Shown here in pieces: positions 1-8,340 of a stretch of 64,000 nucleotides of DNA (position 1 is the first letter of the stretch; each line of letters starts with the position of its first letter). A program made the position numbers and the translations under genes. Origin of the DNA: Lachnospiraceae bacterium (lineage in GTDB: Bacteria > Bacillota > Clostridia > Lachnospirales > Lachnospiraceae); the NCBI GenBank assembly GCA_910576385.1, contig CAJTIR010000002.1, positions 124,001 to 188,000 of the forward strand, read 5' to 3'. The notes below the pieces were generated by a model. The model had not been told where the DNA came from. It did not search any database and was given only the letters and a program-made list of their open reading frames with translations.

Positions 1-586
1 CATCAAAAATAACTGTTCCCACATAACAGGCAACCAGATAAGACCACCAATCATGTAAGATCGCATGATCTGGCAGTCTCTTTTTGATCATATCTGCTAA
101 CTCTCGATTCATTACCGCGGTACATCCTGTACAGATACATTCTACCGCCGCATTTCCAAAACCCGGGTTTCGCTTCTTGTTATCCTGCTGATTCATAGGA
201 TTGCCTGCGCTGTCTGTTAAAATTTTATTACTGCAATACAACACAGGCCCCTGTTTCTGACTCAGCTTAACAACCGCTGCCTCGATCTTTTGCTCCATCC
301 AAATATCATCCTGGTCACAAAATGCCACATAATCTGCATCACTTTTTTTTAGTAGTTCAAAAAAGCTCCTGGCAACCCCACAATTTTCTTCCAGAAAAAT
401 ATAGACATTTGAATACTTCTCACTATAATCTTTTAAGATTTCTCTGGTCTGGTCCCTTGAGCCATCGTCCCGTATCAAAATATCCAGGTTTTTCCAACTT
501 TGATTCAAAATACTTTCTATCTGTTCCCGTAAAAACCGTTCTCCATTGTACGTTGACATCAGAACCTGTACCTTTTGTGATTCCAT
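1..586 (-). CDS. Glycosyltransferase family 2, C-terminus beyond window
   Basis: This frame opens at an ATG at 586 and runs off the left edge, so only about the first 195 residues are seen. It has the GT-A fold signature of family 2 transferases: STYNGERFL at residues 11-19, the nucleotide-binding RDDGSRDQT near 39-47, and a DQDD metal/sugar-nucleotide motif in FCDQDDIW near residue 90. LHDWW near residue 181 is typical of rhamnosyltransferase-like members. It probably adds a sugar to a surface polysaccharide from an NDP-sugar in the cytoplasm. The stop of the upstream HPr gene lies 8 bases before its ATG, so it may be co-transcribed with it. The sugar specificity cannot be read from the sequence. 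Confidence 0.85.
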   Translation of the reverse strand, partial: MESQKVQVLMSTYNGERFLREQIESILNQSWKNLDILIRDDGSRDQTREILKDYSEKYSNVYIFLEENCGVARSFFELLKKSDADYVAFCDQDDIWMEQKIEAAVVKLSQKQGPVLYCSNKILTDSAGNPMNQQDNKKRNPGFGNAAVECICTGCTAVMNRELADMIKKRLPDHAILHDWWSYLVACYVGTVIFD

Positions 587-593
587 CGGTAAT

Positions 594-857
594 CTATTCT
601 CCTAAGCCGCTTTCCACTGCCGCAATCACAGCTTTGAGCGCCTCCTCTTCGTCCTCTCCTTCACATACAAACTCAATGGTATCCCCTGACTTAATCGCAG
701 CACCCAAAATACTCAATAAACTTTTGGCGTTGGATGATCCGCCTTTAAAATTAAACGTAATCAAAGATTTATACTTTGCTGCCTCATAACTTAAAATCCT
801 GGCTGGACGTAAATGCAGCCCTGTAAGATTTTTGATCGTTACCTTCTGACTAACCAT
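594..857 (-). CDS. HPr-family phosphocarrier protein
   Basis: An 87-residue protein of the PTS phosphocarrier family. The frame extends to a TTG at 872, but the ATG at 857 follows GGAGGA by 7 bases and places the active-site histidine at residue 15 and the regulatory serine at residue 46, exactly the canonical HPr numbering. The active-site loop reads GLHLRPAR, so residue 16 is Leu instead of the usual Ala. NAKSLLSILG around Ser46 fits the site phosphorylated by HPr kinase in Firmicutes. It would accept phosphate from enzyme I, or act through Ser46 in catabolite control. It lies just downstream of glmM. Because of the Leu16 variant it could be a paralogue and not the main ptsH. Confidence 0.85.
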   Translation of the reverse strand: MVSQKVTIKNLTGLHLRPARILSYEAAKYKSLITFNFKGGSSNAKSLLSILGAAIKSGDTIEFVCEGEDEEEALKAVIAAVESGLGE

Positions 858-885
858 TTTTTGTTCCTCCAATACATTCCCGCCC

Positions 886-2235
886 TTAGAGCATATTTTT
901 TCTGATTAAATCAGCTAGCTTGCGGGCATCTTTTGTAATCTCATCTAAATTTTTGCCTTCAATCATCACTCGAACCAATGGCTCTGTGCCTGACGGACGG
1001 ATTAAAACTCTGCCTTCCCCTGCAAATTTTTCCTCTAACTCCTGCACTGCCTGAGCGATCTCTGGATATTCCATAAAATGTTCTTTTTTGTGATTAGGTA
1101 CTTTTGCATTTACCAGCGCCTGAGGCAATACTTCCATAATCTGGGCGAGTTCAGAGAGAGATTTTCCTGTGTTCACCATAACCTCAAGCAGATGCAAGGC
1201 GCTTAACAATCCATCCCCTGTCGTATTTTCATCCAAGAAAATAATATGTCCAGACTGCTCCCCACCTATATTATACCCATTTTCTCTCATATTTTCCAAC
1301 ACATAGCGATCTCCTACTTTCGTCTGTTCAATATGGATTCCGCAGCGCTCTCCCATCAGCGTAAATCCCAAATTACTCATAACAGTTCCCACTATAGTAT
1401 CTTTTTTTAATTTTCCATGCTGTTTCATATCGTTTCCAATAATTGCCATCACCTGGTCGCCGTCGACAATATCGCCATTCTCGTCTACAGCAAGCATCCG
1501 GTCTGCATCTCCATCAAAGGCAAGCCCCACATCTGCCTTCTCATAGACCACCCGAGCCCGCAGTTCATCCATATGGGTTGAACCACAGTTAGCATTGATA
1601 TTAGTCCCATCAGGATTGGTATGAAGCGCAACTAAATTCGCTCCCAATCCCTTTAATGTCTCCACCGCAGTATAGTGAGACGCACCTTCTGCACAATCAA
1701 TAACAATTTTTAGTCCACTCAAATCTACTGGCACCGTCTTCTTCATAAAGAAAACATATTCCTCTCGTGCTTCAAAGCGGTAACTGATTGTTCCAATCCC
1801 AGAACCCAAGGGCATAGGAACATCCTTCATTCCCCCATTGATCAGGGACTCTATCTCATCTTCCAATTGATCTGAAAGCTTATATCCCTCGCCATTAAAG
1901 AATTTGATTCCATTAAATTCCATCGGATTGTGGGATGCAGAAATTACCACCCCTGCATCTACCTTATGTTTCTTAGTCAAGTATGCGATCGCTGGTGTCG
2001 GCATCACCCCCATATATACTGCATTAGCCCCCACAGAACAAATACCTGCCATCAGTGCATTGGCCAGCATCCCCCCTGAAATTCTGGTATCACAGCCCAC
2101 AATAATCGTGGGCTGATGTGCCTTTTCTCTGGTGAGCACATAAGCGCCTGCCTGACCTAATTTCATTGCCAACTCAATGGTAAGTTCTGTACCTGCTACT
2201 CCTCTAACTCCATCTGTTCCAAACATTCTTGCCAT
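886..2235 (-). CDS. glmM: Phosphoglucosamine mutase
   Basis: A full-length 449-residue GlmM that converts glucosamine-6-phosphate to glucosamine-1-phosphate for UDP-GlcNAc and peptidoglycan synthesis in the cytoplasm. The catalytic phosphoserine motif SASHNP is at residues 99-104 (Ser101), the Mg-binding DGDADR is near 240, the sugar-binding GEQSGH is near 323, and the phosphate-binding RPSGTEPLVRV is near the C-terminus. GAGGTAG precedes the ATG. The order cdaA-cdaR-glmM is widely conserved in Firmicutes and links c-di-AMP synthesis to cell-wall precursor supply; GlmM is known to bind and inhibit CdaA in several species. Confidence 0.97.
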   Translation of the reverse strand: MARMFGTDGVRGVAGTELTIELAMKLGQAGAYVLTREKAHQPTIIVGCDTRISGGMLANALMAGICSVGANAVYMGVMPTPAIAYLTKKHKVDAGVVISASHNPMEFNGIKFFNGEGYKLSDQLEDEIESLINGGMKDVPMPLGSGIGTISYRFEAREEYVFFMKKTVPVDLSGLKIVIDCAEGASHYTAVETLKGLGANLVALHTNPDGTNINANCGSTHMDELRARVVYEKADVGLAFDGDADRMLAVDENGDIVDGDQVMAIIGNDMKQHGKLKKDTIVGTVMSNLGFTLMGERCGIHIEQTKVGDRYVLENMRENGYNIGGEQSGHIIFLDENTTGDGLLSALHLLEVMVNTGKSLSELAQIMEVLPQALVNAKVPNHKKEHFMEYPEIAQAVQELEEKFAGEGRVLIRPSGTEPLVRVMIEGKNLDEITKDARKLADLIRKNML

Positions 2236-2267
2236 ACTTCTACCTCTATATTCCTCTTTCTCTTAAT

Positions 2268-3710
2268 CTAATTTACGTCGGGACTTCCATCCTGGTTACT
2301 GTCCTGACCGTCCTCCTCATCATCCTTGTCAGAAATATCCTCACTTTCCTGTGGCTTATCTGACGTATTCCTGTCATTGTCTGTAATCTCACTCTGATCT
2401 GTGTTAGAATTACCAGTATTGTTTCCAGGGGCCTGTGTAGCTGCATTTTTGTCCGTAATTGTCACTTGAACACTGACGGAATTCATTAGCTCATACTTAT
2501 CTCCAGGCAGATTAATGGTAAGCTGCCTGGTATGGGTACCTGGCACAAGATCTGTGACATCCAAAATCACCTCAATGTTTTTGGGTTCTAAGGCATCCAT
2601 ATCCTCCTCCAATGCTCTGACATTGATCGGCACTGTAGTGGTTGTTCCCCCAAAAGTCAATTCATAGGCGTTACTCAATCCAGTGATTTTAATATCCTTT
2701 GTATCAAAGTTAAAAATCCTCGTCTCTTTGCGCTCAACAATAGCTTTTACCGCAACCTGGTTGGCAGTATCATCCACCAGGGAAACGCCCATTTCCTTGA
2801 GATACGGCGTAAGATCAATGGAAGTTTCTACATCCTTGGAAACCCCATCAATATTGATCACATCTGCAGGTATATTCACTGCAGTAATTCCATTCAACAC
2901 AGCAGCTTCTCCTTTGATTAACACTGTCTCAGGCGCGTATTCTACACCTCGATACTGATAACCCGAAGCCGGAGTCCCACTAACTTGACAACGAATGGGG
3001 ATACTTTTTGTTGCAAGGATATCTGCACGGATCGTCACCACAGACTGATTCATTTCCAACAGTTCTGAAGATATCGTCAATCCATTTTCATCGTACAATA
3101 CTGGCATCACATTGTCAGATACATCACCAGATATACCATCTACATTGATGGTAGCTGTCACTCGGTTGATGCGCGATACAATTGAGGCTGGACCAGAGAT
3201 CTTTAAAAGATTCGGTGTCACCTCCACGTTTCCAATCGCACAGCCATCCGCCGGATCTCCAAACGTCTCCGCTGAAATCACAAATTTCTGTTCGGAACGG
3301 TCTTCCAGTGTAATCTGCATATTCACTGTTTTGCGATTAATGTCAATGCGTTTATCGTTTTTCTTGGCTGTAATCTCAATAGGAACCAGCTTAGCTTCCC
3401 CATCCTGACTTAAATCCACCTGACTCAAATCCGCCGTCACATTAAAGTCATCTGAAGTCATATCCTCAACATAGCTCCTGGGACCTGTAATATAAAATAC
3501 TGCAATATCTGTGTCCCCCACAATTCCCGGAACCTTTCCCATCTCGGTAATCACATCTTTATTGAGAATCTCCACCGGCACAGAAAAGGATTTGGTCGCG
3601 TCTGGATCAGCCACATTCACCACAGCCAGCCAAAGTATCACCGAAAACAGGATGGACAAAAGTTTCAGTCCCGGATTATTTGCCAGATGCTTCATCATTT
3701 TTCGGAACAT
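2268..3710 (-). CDS. cdaR: CdaR, YbbR-domain regulator of diadenylate cyclase
   Basis: A 480-residue protein with an N-terminal membrane anchor (about residues 15-33) followed by tandem YbbR beta-domains to about residue 420. A low-complexity acidic tail of Asn, Asp and Ser follows, predicted outside the membrane. The start codon lies inside the 3' end of cdaA (35-base overlap), with GGAGGATG ahead of it, indicating tight translational coupling. In Bacillus, Listeria and relatives CdaR binds and modulates CdaA. The disordered Asp/Ser-rich tail is longer than I expect for a bacillar CdaR. Confidence 0.93.
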   Translation of the reverse strand: MFRKMMKHLANNPGLKLLSILFSVILWLAVVNVADPDATKSFSVPVEILNKDVITEMGKVPGIVGDTDIAVFYITGPRSYVEDMTSDDFNVTADLSQVDLSQDGEAKLVPIEITAKKNDKRIDINRKTVNMQITLEDRSEQKFVISAETFGDPADGCAIGNVEVTPNLLKISGPASIVSRINRVTATINVDGISGDVSDNVMPVLYDENGLTISSELLEMNQSVVTIRADILATKSIPIRCQVSGTPASGYQYRGVEYAPETVLIKGEAAVLNGITAVNIPADVINIDGVSKDVETSIDLTPYLKEMGVSLVDDTANQVAVKAIVERKETRIFNFDTKDIKITGLSNAYELTFGGTTTTVPINVRALEEDMDALEPKNIEVILDVTDLVPGTHTRQLTINLPGDKYELMNSVSVQVTITDKNAATQAPGNNTGNSNTDQSEITDNDRNTSDKPQESEDISDKDDEEDGQDSNQDGSPDVN

Positions 3711-4581
3711 GCTTCATCCTCCTTTTCCAAATTCGGAACCGTGCTACATCCATAGCGCCTTTGCGGATAAAATTCAGTTTTCCCTTTAAATATTCCGCGT
3801 CCACATTACGGTATAATTCTCCGCCGATCGCGATAGATACATTTCCGTTTTCCTCCGATACCACAATCGTCAGAGCATCACATACTTCACTGATTCCCAC
3901 TGCAGCTCTGTGGCGGGTTCCAAGTTCTTTACTGAGCTCCATATTATCGGAAAGCGGCAAGTAACATGTCGCAGAAACTACCCGATTGCCCCGAATAATA
4001 ACAGCGCCGTCATGTAATGGTGTATTATGCTCAAAAATATTGATTAAAAGCTGACTAGAAACCAACGAATCCAGGGCAATTCCAGTCCTCTCATATTCTC
4101 CCAGCACAACGTCTTGCTCTATCACAATCAGCGCCCCTGTCTTAACCTTTGCCATCTCATACGTGGCTTTCACCAGCTCATTTGTCACCCGCTCACTAAA
4201 ACGCTCCTGATTTTTCTGGGATTCAAAGGAAAACAGTGAGGTAATAAAGTTCTTCCGCCCAAGCTGCTCTAACGCACGGCGCAATTCTGGCTGAAATACA
4301 ATAATCACCGCTATCACCGCTACATTGATCGTCTTTCCAGCAATCCATAATATGGTATTCATCTGGAACATTGCCGCGAGCATGACAAAGACCAACACCA
4401 CAATAATTCCTTTTAATAAATTCCAGGCTCTGGTCTTTTTAAACCATACAAGAATATTATAAATCAAGAATGAAAGTATAATAATCTCTACAATATCAAT
4501 TTTTGTAATCTGAGGCCTGTCAATCCAGAACAGATACTTGGACGCAAAAGAATTTACAATTGCGAACAATTCCTGTATCAT
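3676..4581 (-). CDS. cdaA: Diadenylate cyclase CdaA (c-di-AMP synthase)
   Basis: A membrane-bound diadenylate cyclase that makes c-di-AMP from two ATP. The frame opens at 4593, but the ATG at 4581 has GGAGGAAAG five bases upstream, so it is preferred (301 residues). Three N-terminal membrane segments (about residues 23-110) are followed by a DisA_N domain with the signature DGAVIIRG and RHRAAVGISE, which hold the catalytic Asp and nucleotide-contacting Arg/His residues. It is first in the cdaA-cdaR-glmM operon. c-di-AMP controls potassium and osmolyte homeostasis and wall integrity in Firmicutes. Confidence 0.96.
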   Translation of the reverse strand: MIQELFAIVNSFASKYLFWIDRPQITKIDIVEIIILSFLIYNILVWFKKTRAWNLLKGIIVVLVFVMLAAMFQMNTILWIAGKTINVAVIAVIIVFQPELRRALEQLGRKNFITSLFSFESQKNQERFSERVTNELVKATYEMAKVKTGALIVIEQDVVLGEYERTGIALDSLVSSQLLINIFEHNTPLHDGAVIIRGNRVVSATCYLPLSDNMELSKELGTRHRAAVGISEVCDALTIVVSEENGNVSIAIGGELYRNVDAEYLKGKLNFIRKGAMDVARFRIWKRRMKHVPKNDEASGK

Positions 4582-4622
4582 ACTTTCCTCCATTTCTTTT
4601 CAACTAATCTATTTGTCCTTCA

Positions 4623-5615
4623 CTAATCAAGCAGATCCTGGTCAATATCCAGCTCTTCTGCCAGTTCCCTGCGGTTTACAGTTGTCTTTTTCCTTGGCGT
4701 AATCTGCTTTACCCGTTTATCTTTCCTGGTAACATATACCTTAGGGACAGCTTTTACAAAATAATAATATTCATCATCTTCAAATTGTACCCGTTCAATT
4801 CTAGAATAATCCAAATTATAGAAAAAGAATTCCAAAATCAAGGAAATCACCACAGATACTATGGTCCCCAAAACCACCCACATAATTTTTTCTGGCATTC
4901 CCAACAAAACATAACCGACCAGCAAAAGGATCATCTGAAACAGATTTCCCAAAAGCAGTGCAATCCGCCATGCATGATTGATCGACTGTCTGCGAATCGC
5001 ATAGACCAACACAGAAGTCATCAAAAATGTCACCAACACTAAATACATCTCCTTATTGCTGGTCAGCATCTTTAACGCCGCTGTAAACTTTGCTGTGCCT
5101 TCTGCTTCCTCTATAGAAGTAAAATTAACAATATTGAGTTTTACTCCCTGGACATAGAAGAATACCACCACACCGCAGAGAACCGATAAGTATGAGGATG
5201 GTTCCTTTAACAAACCTGTTCCTACTGGCATCACCTGCGGTATTTTAAAAAAACATAATATAGATGTCAAAATAGCTATGTCACCATTTTTAGGGGCAAA
5301 TCTGACATACAAAAATAATAACAGCAAAAACAAAGACAATCCCAGCACAAAAGCTTCCATCGCCAGGGCTGACAAATGCAGTAATATCATTCCACAGGCT
5401 GTCACCACGATGGCATTGACTGGCAGAAATGCACAGACAAGCGCTGACAGCAGTATCACTGCTGGATGATCCAGCCGTTCCATATAACCCATTTGACTGT
5501 TAATCAGAAAAAATGTTATCAGACCCAGCACAAATTTTATACCTGTGACAACATAGATCTCATATTTTCCATAAAAATTCCGCAGTCTCTCTCTTATTTC
5601 CAACACACCTGTCAT
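4623..5615 (-). CDS. Polytopic membrane protein of unknown function
   Basis: A 330-residue protein with about eight hydrophobic segments between residues 23 and 270, then a charged cytoplasmic tail of about 60 residues ending in an acidic EELDIDQDLLD. The ATG overlaps the upstream stop by four bases, so it is translationally coupled to the 139-residue membrane protein. Both sit upstream of cdaA in the same direction and may belong to the same operon. No enzyme or transporter signature was recognised. It resembles hypothetical membrane proteins I associate with Lachnospiraceae. Confidence 0.8.
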   Translation of the reverse strand: MTGVLEIRERLRNFYGKYEIYVVTGIKFVLGLITFFLINSQMGYMERLDHPAVILLSALVCAFLPVNAIVVTACGMILLHLSALAMEAFVLGLSLFLLLLFLYVRFAPKNGDIAILTSILCFFKIPQVMPVGTGLLKEPSSYLSVLCGVVVFFYVQGVKLNIVNFTSIEEAEGTAKFTAALKMLTSNKEMYLVLVTFLMTSVLVYAIRRQSINHAWRIALLLGNLFQMILLLVGYVLLGMPEKIMWVVLGTIVSVVISLILEFFFYNLDYSRIERVQFEDDEYYYFVKAVPKVYVTRKDKRVKQITPRKKTTVNRRELAEELDIDQDLLD

Positions 5616-6031
5616 TTCTGTTCCTCCAAAGGCTGTGTCCTCTCTTCCTTCTCCTGAAGCTTCTGCACCTTCTTCAAGATGGAATAATATTCCTTCAGGC
5701 TTGCCGTTGCCTTTGTATAACGTCGGTAATAGACTGCAAAAGCAATTCCCTGATAGACCACAACAAAAATAATATATTTTACCAGAATGGAGATTCCAAA
5801 GGCTGTCAGATCCCTGCCGCTTAAAACTTCTGTTATATTTTCCAATTCATACAGCATCCAGCAAAGACAAAGTATTCCAAAAGCAACGGTTGAGGTAAAA
5901 AATGTTTTTAACATTCCATAACTCACATAATCCCTTCGGTAATATTGTTTTATGGGCATACATTCTTTTCCTTCACCCTTCTCATAGGACGCCATTTTCG
6001 TCATCAGACGAATCCTCTCAATATTCAGCAT
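5612..6031 (-). CDS. Small two-span membrane protein of unknown function
   Basis: A 139-residue protein with a basic N-terminus (the LNIERIRLMTKMA region, which I recall as conserved in Lachnospiraceae homologues and which argues for the first ATG), two hydrophobic segments near residues 43-65 and 78-103, and a C-terminal amphipathic Lys/Glu helix likely to form a coiled coil. It overlaps the next membrane protein by four bases. No function is known. The pair may form a two-component membrane complex; this is inferred only from coupling. Confidence 0.75.
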   Translation of the reverse strand: MLNIERIRLMTKMASYEKGEGKECMPIKQYYRRDYVSYGMLKTFFTSTVAFGILCLCWMLYELENITEVLSGRDLTAFGISILVKYIIFVVVYQGIAFAVYYRRYTKATASLKEYYSILKKVQKLQEKEERTQPLEEQK

Positions 6032-6082
6032 TGATCACACCATCTAGCCTTCCATATACTTAACCGGCCCACTCTTTTCGAT

Positions 6083-6111
6083 CGAGTAGGGAAGATTTTT
6101 TTGCCTACTCG
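6083..6111. repeat. Perfect 8-bp inverted repeat between two operons
   Basis: CGAGTAGG at 6083-6090 pairs with CCTACTCG at 6104-6111, with a T-rich 13-base loop. It lies between two same-direction genes and could be a transcript hairpin or an operator. No function is assigned. Confidence 0.4.
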
Positions 6112-6127
6112 CTGCGCCCCTGCGCAT

Positions 6128-6200
6128 CAAAAACTGCCGGTAGGACAACCGCTCCGGCTCCGCAAAACGGCTCCGCAAGCGGTACACTCTGCCCGGCAGT
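6128..6200 (-). terminator. Hairpin terminator after the flagellar-region gene
   Basis: ACTGCCGG at 6133-6140 and CCGGCAGT at 6193-6200 are complementary. On the minus strand the hairpin is followed by TTTTT. The 52-base loop contains the directly repeated CGGCTCCGCAA, giving a locally GC-rich, REP-like structure. It begins a few bases after the stop at 6203. Confidence 0.55.
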
Positions 6201-6202
6201 CT

Positions 6203-6613
6203 TTAATTATCCAGAAATCTCATTCGATCCTTTGTGCTCCCCTTAGGCTTTTGCGCAGCCAGTGTTACAGTCGGGCGATTCAATGCACTGTTTAAGTCAT
6301 TTTGGAGGCTGGTCTTGCACTTAGCACAAAACCTCCCTGTCAAAACCTTAGCCCCGCAGCTCTCACATTCCAGCGTAATATTAGATTCTTCGGTAAATGT
6401 CAGACGCTCCTCTCTAACCCATTGTTTGATCTGCTTTACGGAGACATCATTTTCCTCTGACACTACATTCAAGGGTGCGTTCGGATTCTCCCTCAAAAAC
6501 ATTTTTACCTGTTGAAATTTTTCTTCCAAATCTGCAACACAGGCAGGACACAATGGCTGTCCCTGCAGATAATTAAAAAGTCTTCCACAACCTTTACAAT
6601 TTCTTACTTCCAT
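6203..6613 (-). CDS. Flagellar-region zinc-ribbon protein (YvyF/TIGR03826-like)
   Basis: A 136-residue cytoplasmic protein with an N-terminal zinc finger (CKGCGRLF ... CPAC), a central helix-turn-helix-like segment (LNVVSEENDVSVKQIKQW) and a second zinc ribbon (CESCGAKVL ... CAKC). This architecture matches the family found downstream of comF in Firmicute flagellar regions, of which B. subtilis YvyF is a member. It starts four bases after the comF stop, as in Bacillus. Its role is unproven; it is associated with flagellar and late-competence gene clusters. Confidence 0.85.
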   Translation of the reverse strand: MEVRNCKGCGRLFNYLQGQPLCPACVADLEEKFQQVKMFLRENPNAPLNVVSEENDVSVKQIKQWVREERLTFTEESNITLECESCGAKVLTGRFCAKCKTSLQNDLNSALNRPTVTLAAQKPKGSTKDRMRFLDN

Positions 6614-6617
6614 ATCT

Positions 6618-7355
6618 TCATTCCTCCTGATACCCTCTGCCGATGCTAATACTCAGGCAGTAAACTTTAGTGATACCCGATCTCTTCAGTTCACTTGCCG
6701 CCTCATTCATCGTACTTCCTGTCGTATAAATGTCGTCTATAAGTAAGATATGGTTCAATTGTACCTTATTTGCCTCCGTTTTAAAAGCCCTTTTCAAATT
6801 ATTTTTGCGTTCTTGCTCATTTAATTCTTTTTGTGCCCTGGTATCTCGCACACGAATCAACAAATCCTTATAAACAGGGATTCCTGTCCGCCTACCCAGT
6901 TCCCTGGCAACACATTCTGCCTGGTTAAAACCGCGCTGGCGCAATCTCTTTTTAGAAAGTGGAATTGGCACCAACGCCTCGATTCTGCATCTTTCCATCC
7001 ATTGCTCATACTTTTTTGCCAATTCTTTGCCGTAATAGTGCGCATACTCCTGTCTATTGTGATATTTAAAGCGATAAATGGATTGCTTTACGATCCCTTC
7101 ATAAATCCACAGAGCCTTTCCCTGCACAAATGTACGATCCACTCTGTTGCAATCATAACAATATTCCTGCCGCTCATCACGCAAAGGCTTCCCACATTTT
7201 TTGCAGACAGGTTCCTTCACATATTGTGCCTTATCCCGACAAGATGGGCATACCAATTTCTGTGGGGCAAATATAGAGGAACATAACACAGTATCACAAA
7301 AAGGACATCTTGGTGGAAATAAAAGATGTATCAAATTTTTGCTGTAAATTTTCAT
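6618..7355 (-). CDS. comF: ComF-family phosphoribosyltransferase-like protein
   Basis: A 245-residue ComFC-type protein. The N-terminal 60 residues hold a double zinc finger (CPFCDTVLC, CPSC, CKKCGKPL, CYDC). The C-terminal domain is a type I phosphoribosyltransferase fold with the PRPP loop ILLIDDIYTTGST near residues 205-217. The family is needed for natural transformation in several bacteria, where it acts in cytoplasmic handling of incoming single-stranded DNA. No other competence genes are in the window. It is co-directional with and adjacent to the YvyF-like gene. Confidence 0.93.
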   Translation of the reverse strand: MKIYSKNLIHLLFPPRCPFCDTVLCSSIFAPQKLVCPSCRDKAQYVKEPVCKKCGKPLRDERQEYCYDCNRVDRTFVQGKALWIYEGIVKQSIYRFKYHNRQEYAHYYGKELAKKYEQWMERCRIEALVPIPLSKKRLRQRGFNQAECVARELGRRTGIPVYKDLLIRVRDTRAQKELNEQERKNNLKRAFKTEANKVQLNHILLIDDIYTTGSTMNEAASELKRSGITKVYCLSISIGRGYQEE

Positions 7356-7451
7356 TATTACCTATTAAAAATATCTCTCGGGCAGATTTTATAGTAACAC
7401 ACACACTGTCCCTTTTCCATAAATTTTTTCTTAAGATTTTATAAAAGGGCT

Positions 7452-7479
7452 CAAAAAGAATCCTGCACCGCAGGATTCT
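7452..7479 (-). terminator. Intrinsic terminator of the ABC importer operon
   Basis: A perfect 10-bp stem, AGAATCCTGC at 7457-7466 and GCAGGATTCT at 7470-7479, with a 3-base loop, followed on the minus strand by TTTTT. It lies 67 bases after the ATPase gene. A near copy of this hairpin sits downstream of glyA at about 58,748-58,770. Confidence 0.85.
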
Positions 7480-7545
7480 CCGTCTGAGAGAGTTGCTTTA
7501 ACAACACCTCCCCTCTTTCTCAACTGTTCTTTTTTTGATCTTCTT

Positions 7546-8340
7546 TTAGGACAGCATCATACGATCATTTGAAAATTCTCCGCCGCTTGCCTCACCAAAT
7601 TTTGACAGAAGATCAGATACCTTAAGGCTTTTCTTCTCCTCTCCTGCCACATCATAGATAATTCTGCCCTCATGCATCATTATTAGACGGTTTCCTAAAC
7701 GAATGGCATCTTTCATGTTATGGGTAATCATCATAGTAGTCAAATGGTTTTTCTCTACAATCTCTTCTGTAAGATCCAGTACTTTTTTCGCCGTTCTGGG
7801 ATCTAGCGCCGCTGTATGCTCATCCAGTAAAAGTACCTTGGGCTTTTCCAAAGAGGCCATCAAAAGGGTCAGCGCCTGACGCTGCCCTCCAGAAAGCAAT
7901 CCTACTTTGGCAGTCATACGGGCTTCCAATCCCAGATCCAACGCTTCCAGACGCTTCTGATATACCTGCTTCTCCTTCCCAGTAATCCCCCAGCCCAAAA
8001 AACGATTTTTACCGCGTCTTGCTGCTATAGCAAGATTTTCTTCAATATTCATATCTGCTGCCGTTCCAGTCATAGGATCCTGAAATACTCTCCCCAGATA
8101 TTTTGCACGCTTATGTTCGGGAAGTTTCGTCACATCTGCAGAATCAATCACAATTTTTCCGCTGTCCACTGGATATACTCCGGCAATCATATTCAATATG
8201 GTGGACTTTCCTGCGCCATTTCCACCAATCACTGTCACAAAATCTCCCTCTTTCAGTACCAAATCAATACCATTCAATGCCTTTTTCTCATTGATAGTTC
8301 CTGGGTTAAAAGTCTTGTACACTTTTTCAATCCTAAGCAT
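7546..8340 (-). CDS. ABC transporter ATP-binding protein (COG4120/COG2984-type importer)
   Basis: A 264-residue ABC ATPase. The longer frame begins at 8373, but the ATG at 8340 has GAGGAGG eight bases upstream and gives the usual LRIEKVYKTF start. Walker A is GGNGAGKST, the signature is LLSGGQRQAL, Walker B is KVLLLDEHTAALD, and the switch histidine is in MITHNM. It overlaps the permease stop by a few bases. With the permease and lipoprotein it forms an importer of the family that includes the streptococcal TrpXYZ tryptophan transporter. The substrate here is not determined. Confidence 0.93.
   Translation of the reverse strand: MLRIEKVYKTFNPGTINEKKALNGIDLVLKEGDFVTVIGGNGAGKSTILNMIAGVYPVDSGKIVIDSADVTKLPEHKRAKYLGRVFQDPMTGTAADMNIEENLAIAARRGKNRFLGWGITGKEKQVYQKRLEALDLGLEARMTAKVGLLSGGQRQALTLLMASLEKPKVLLLDEHTAALDPRTAKKVLDLTEEIVEKNHLTTMMITHNMKDAIRLGNRLIMMHEGRIIYDVAGEEKKSLKVSDLLSKFGEASGGEFSNDRMMLS

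Noticed and set aside
322-789. A plus-strand gene opposite the glycosyltransferase and HPr
   Set aside because: It is antisense to two well-supported minus-strand genes and shows no domain.
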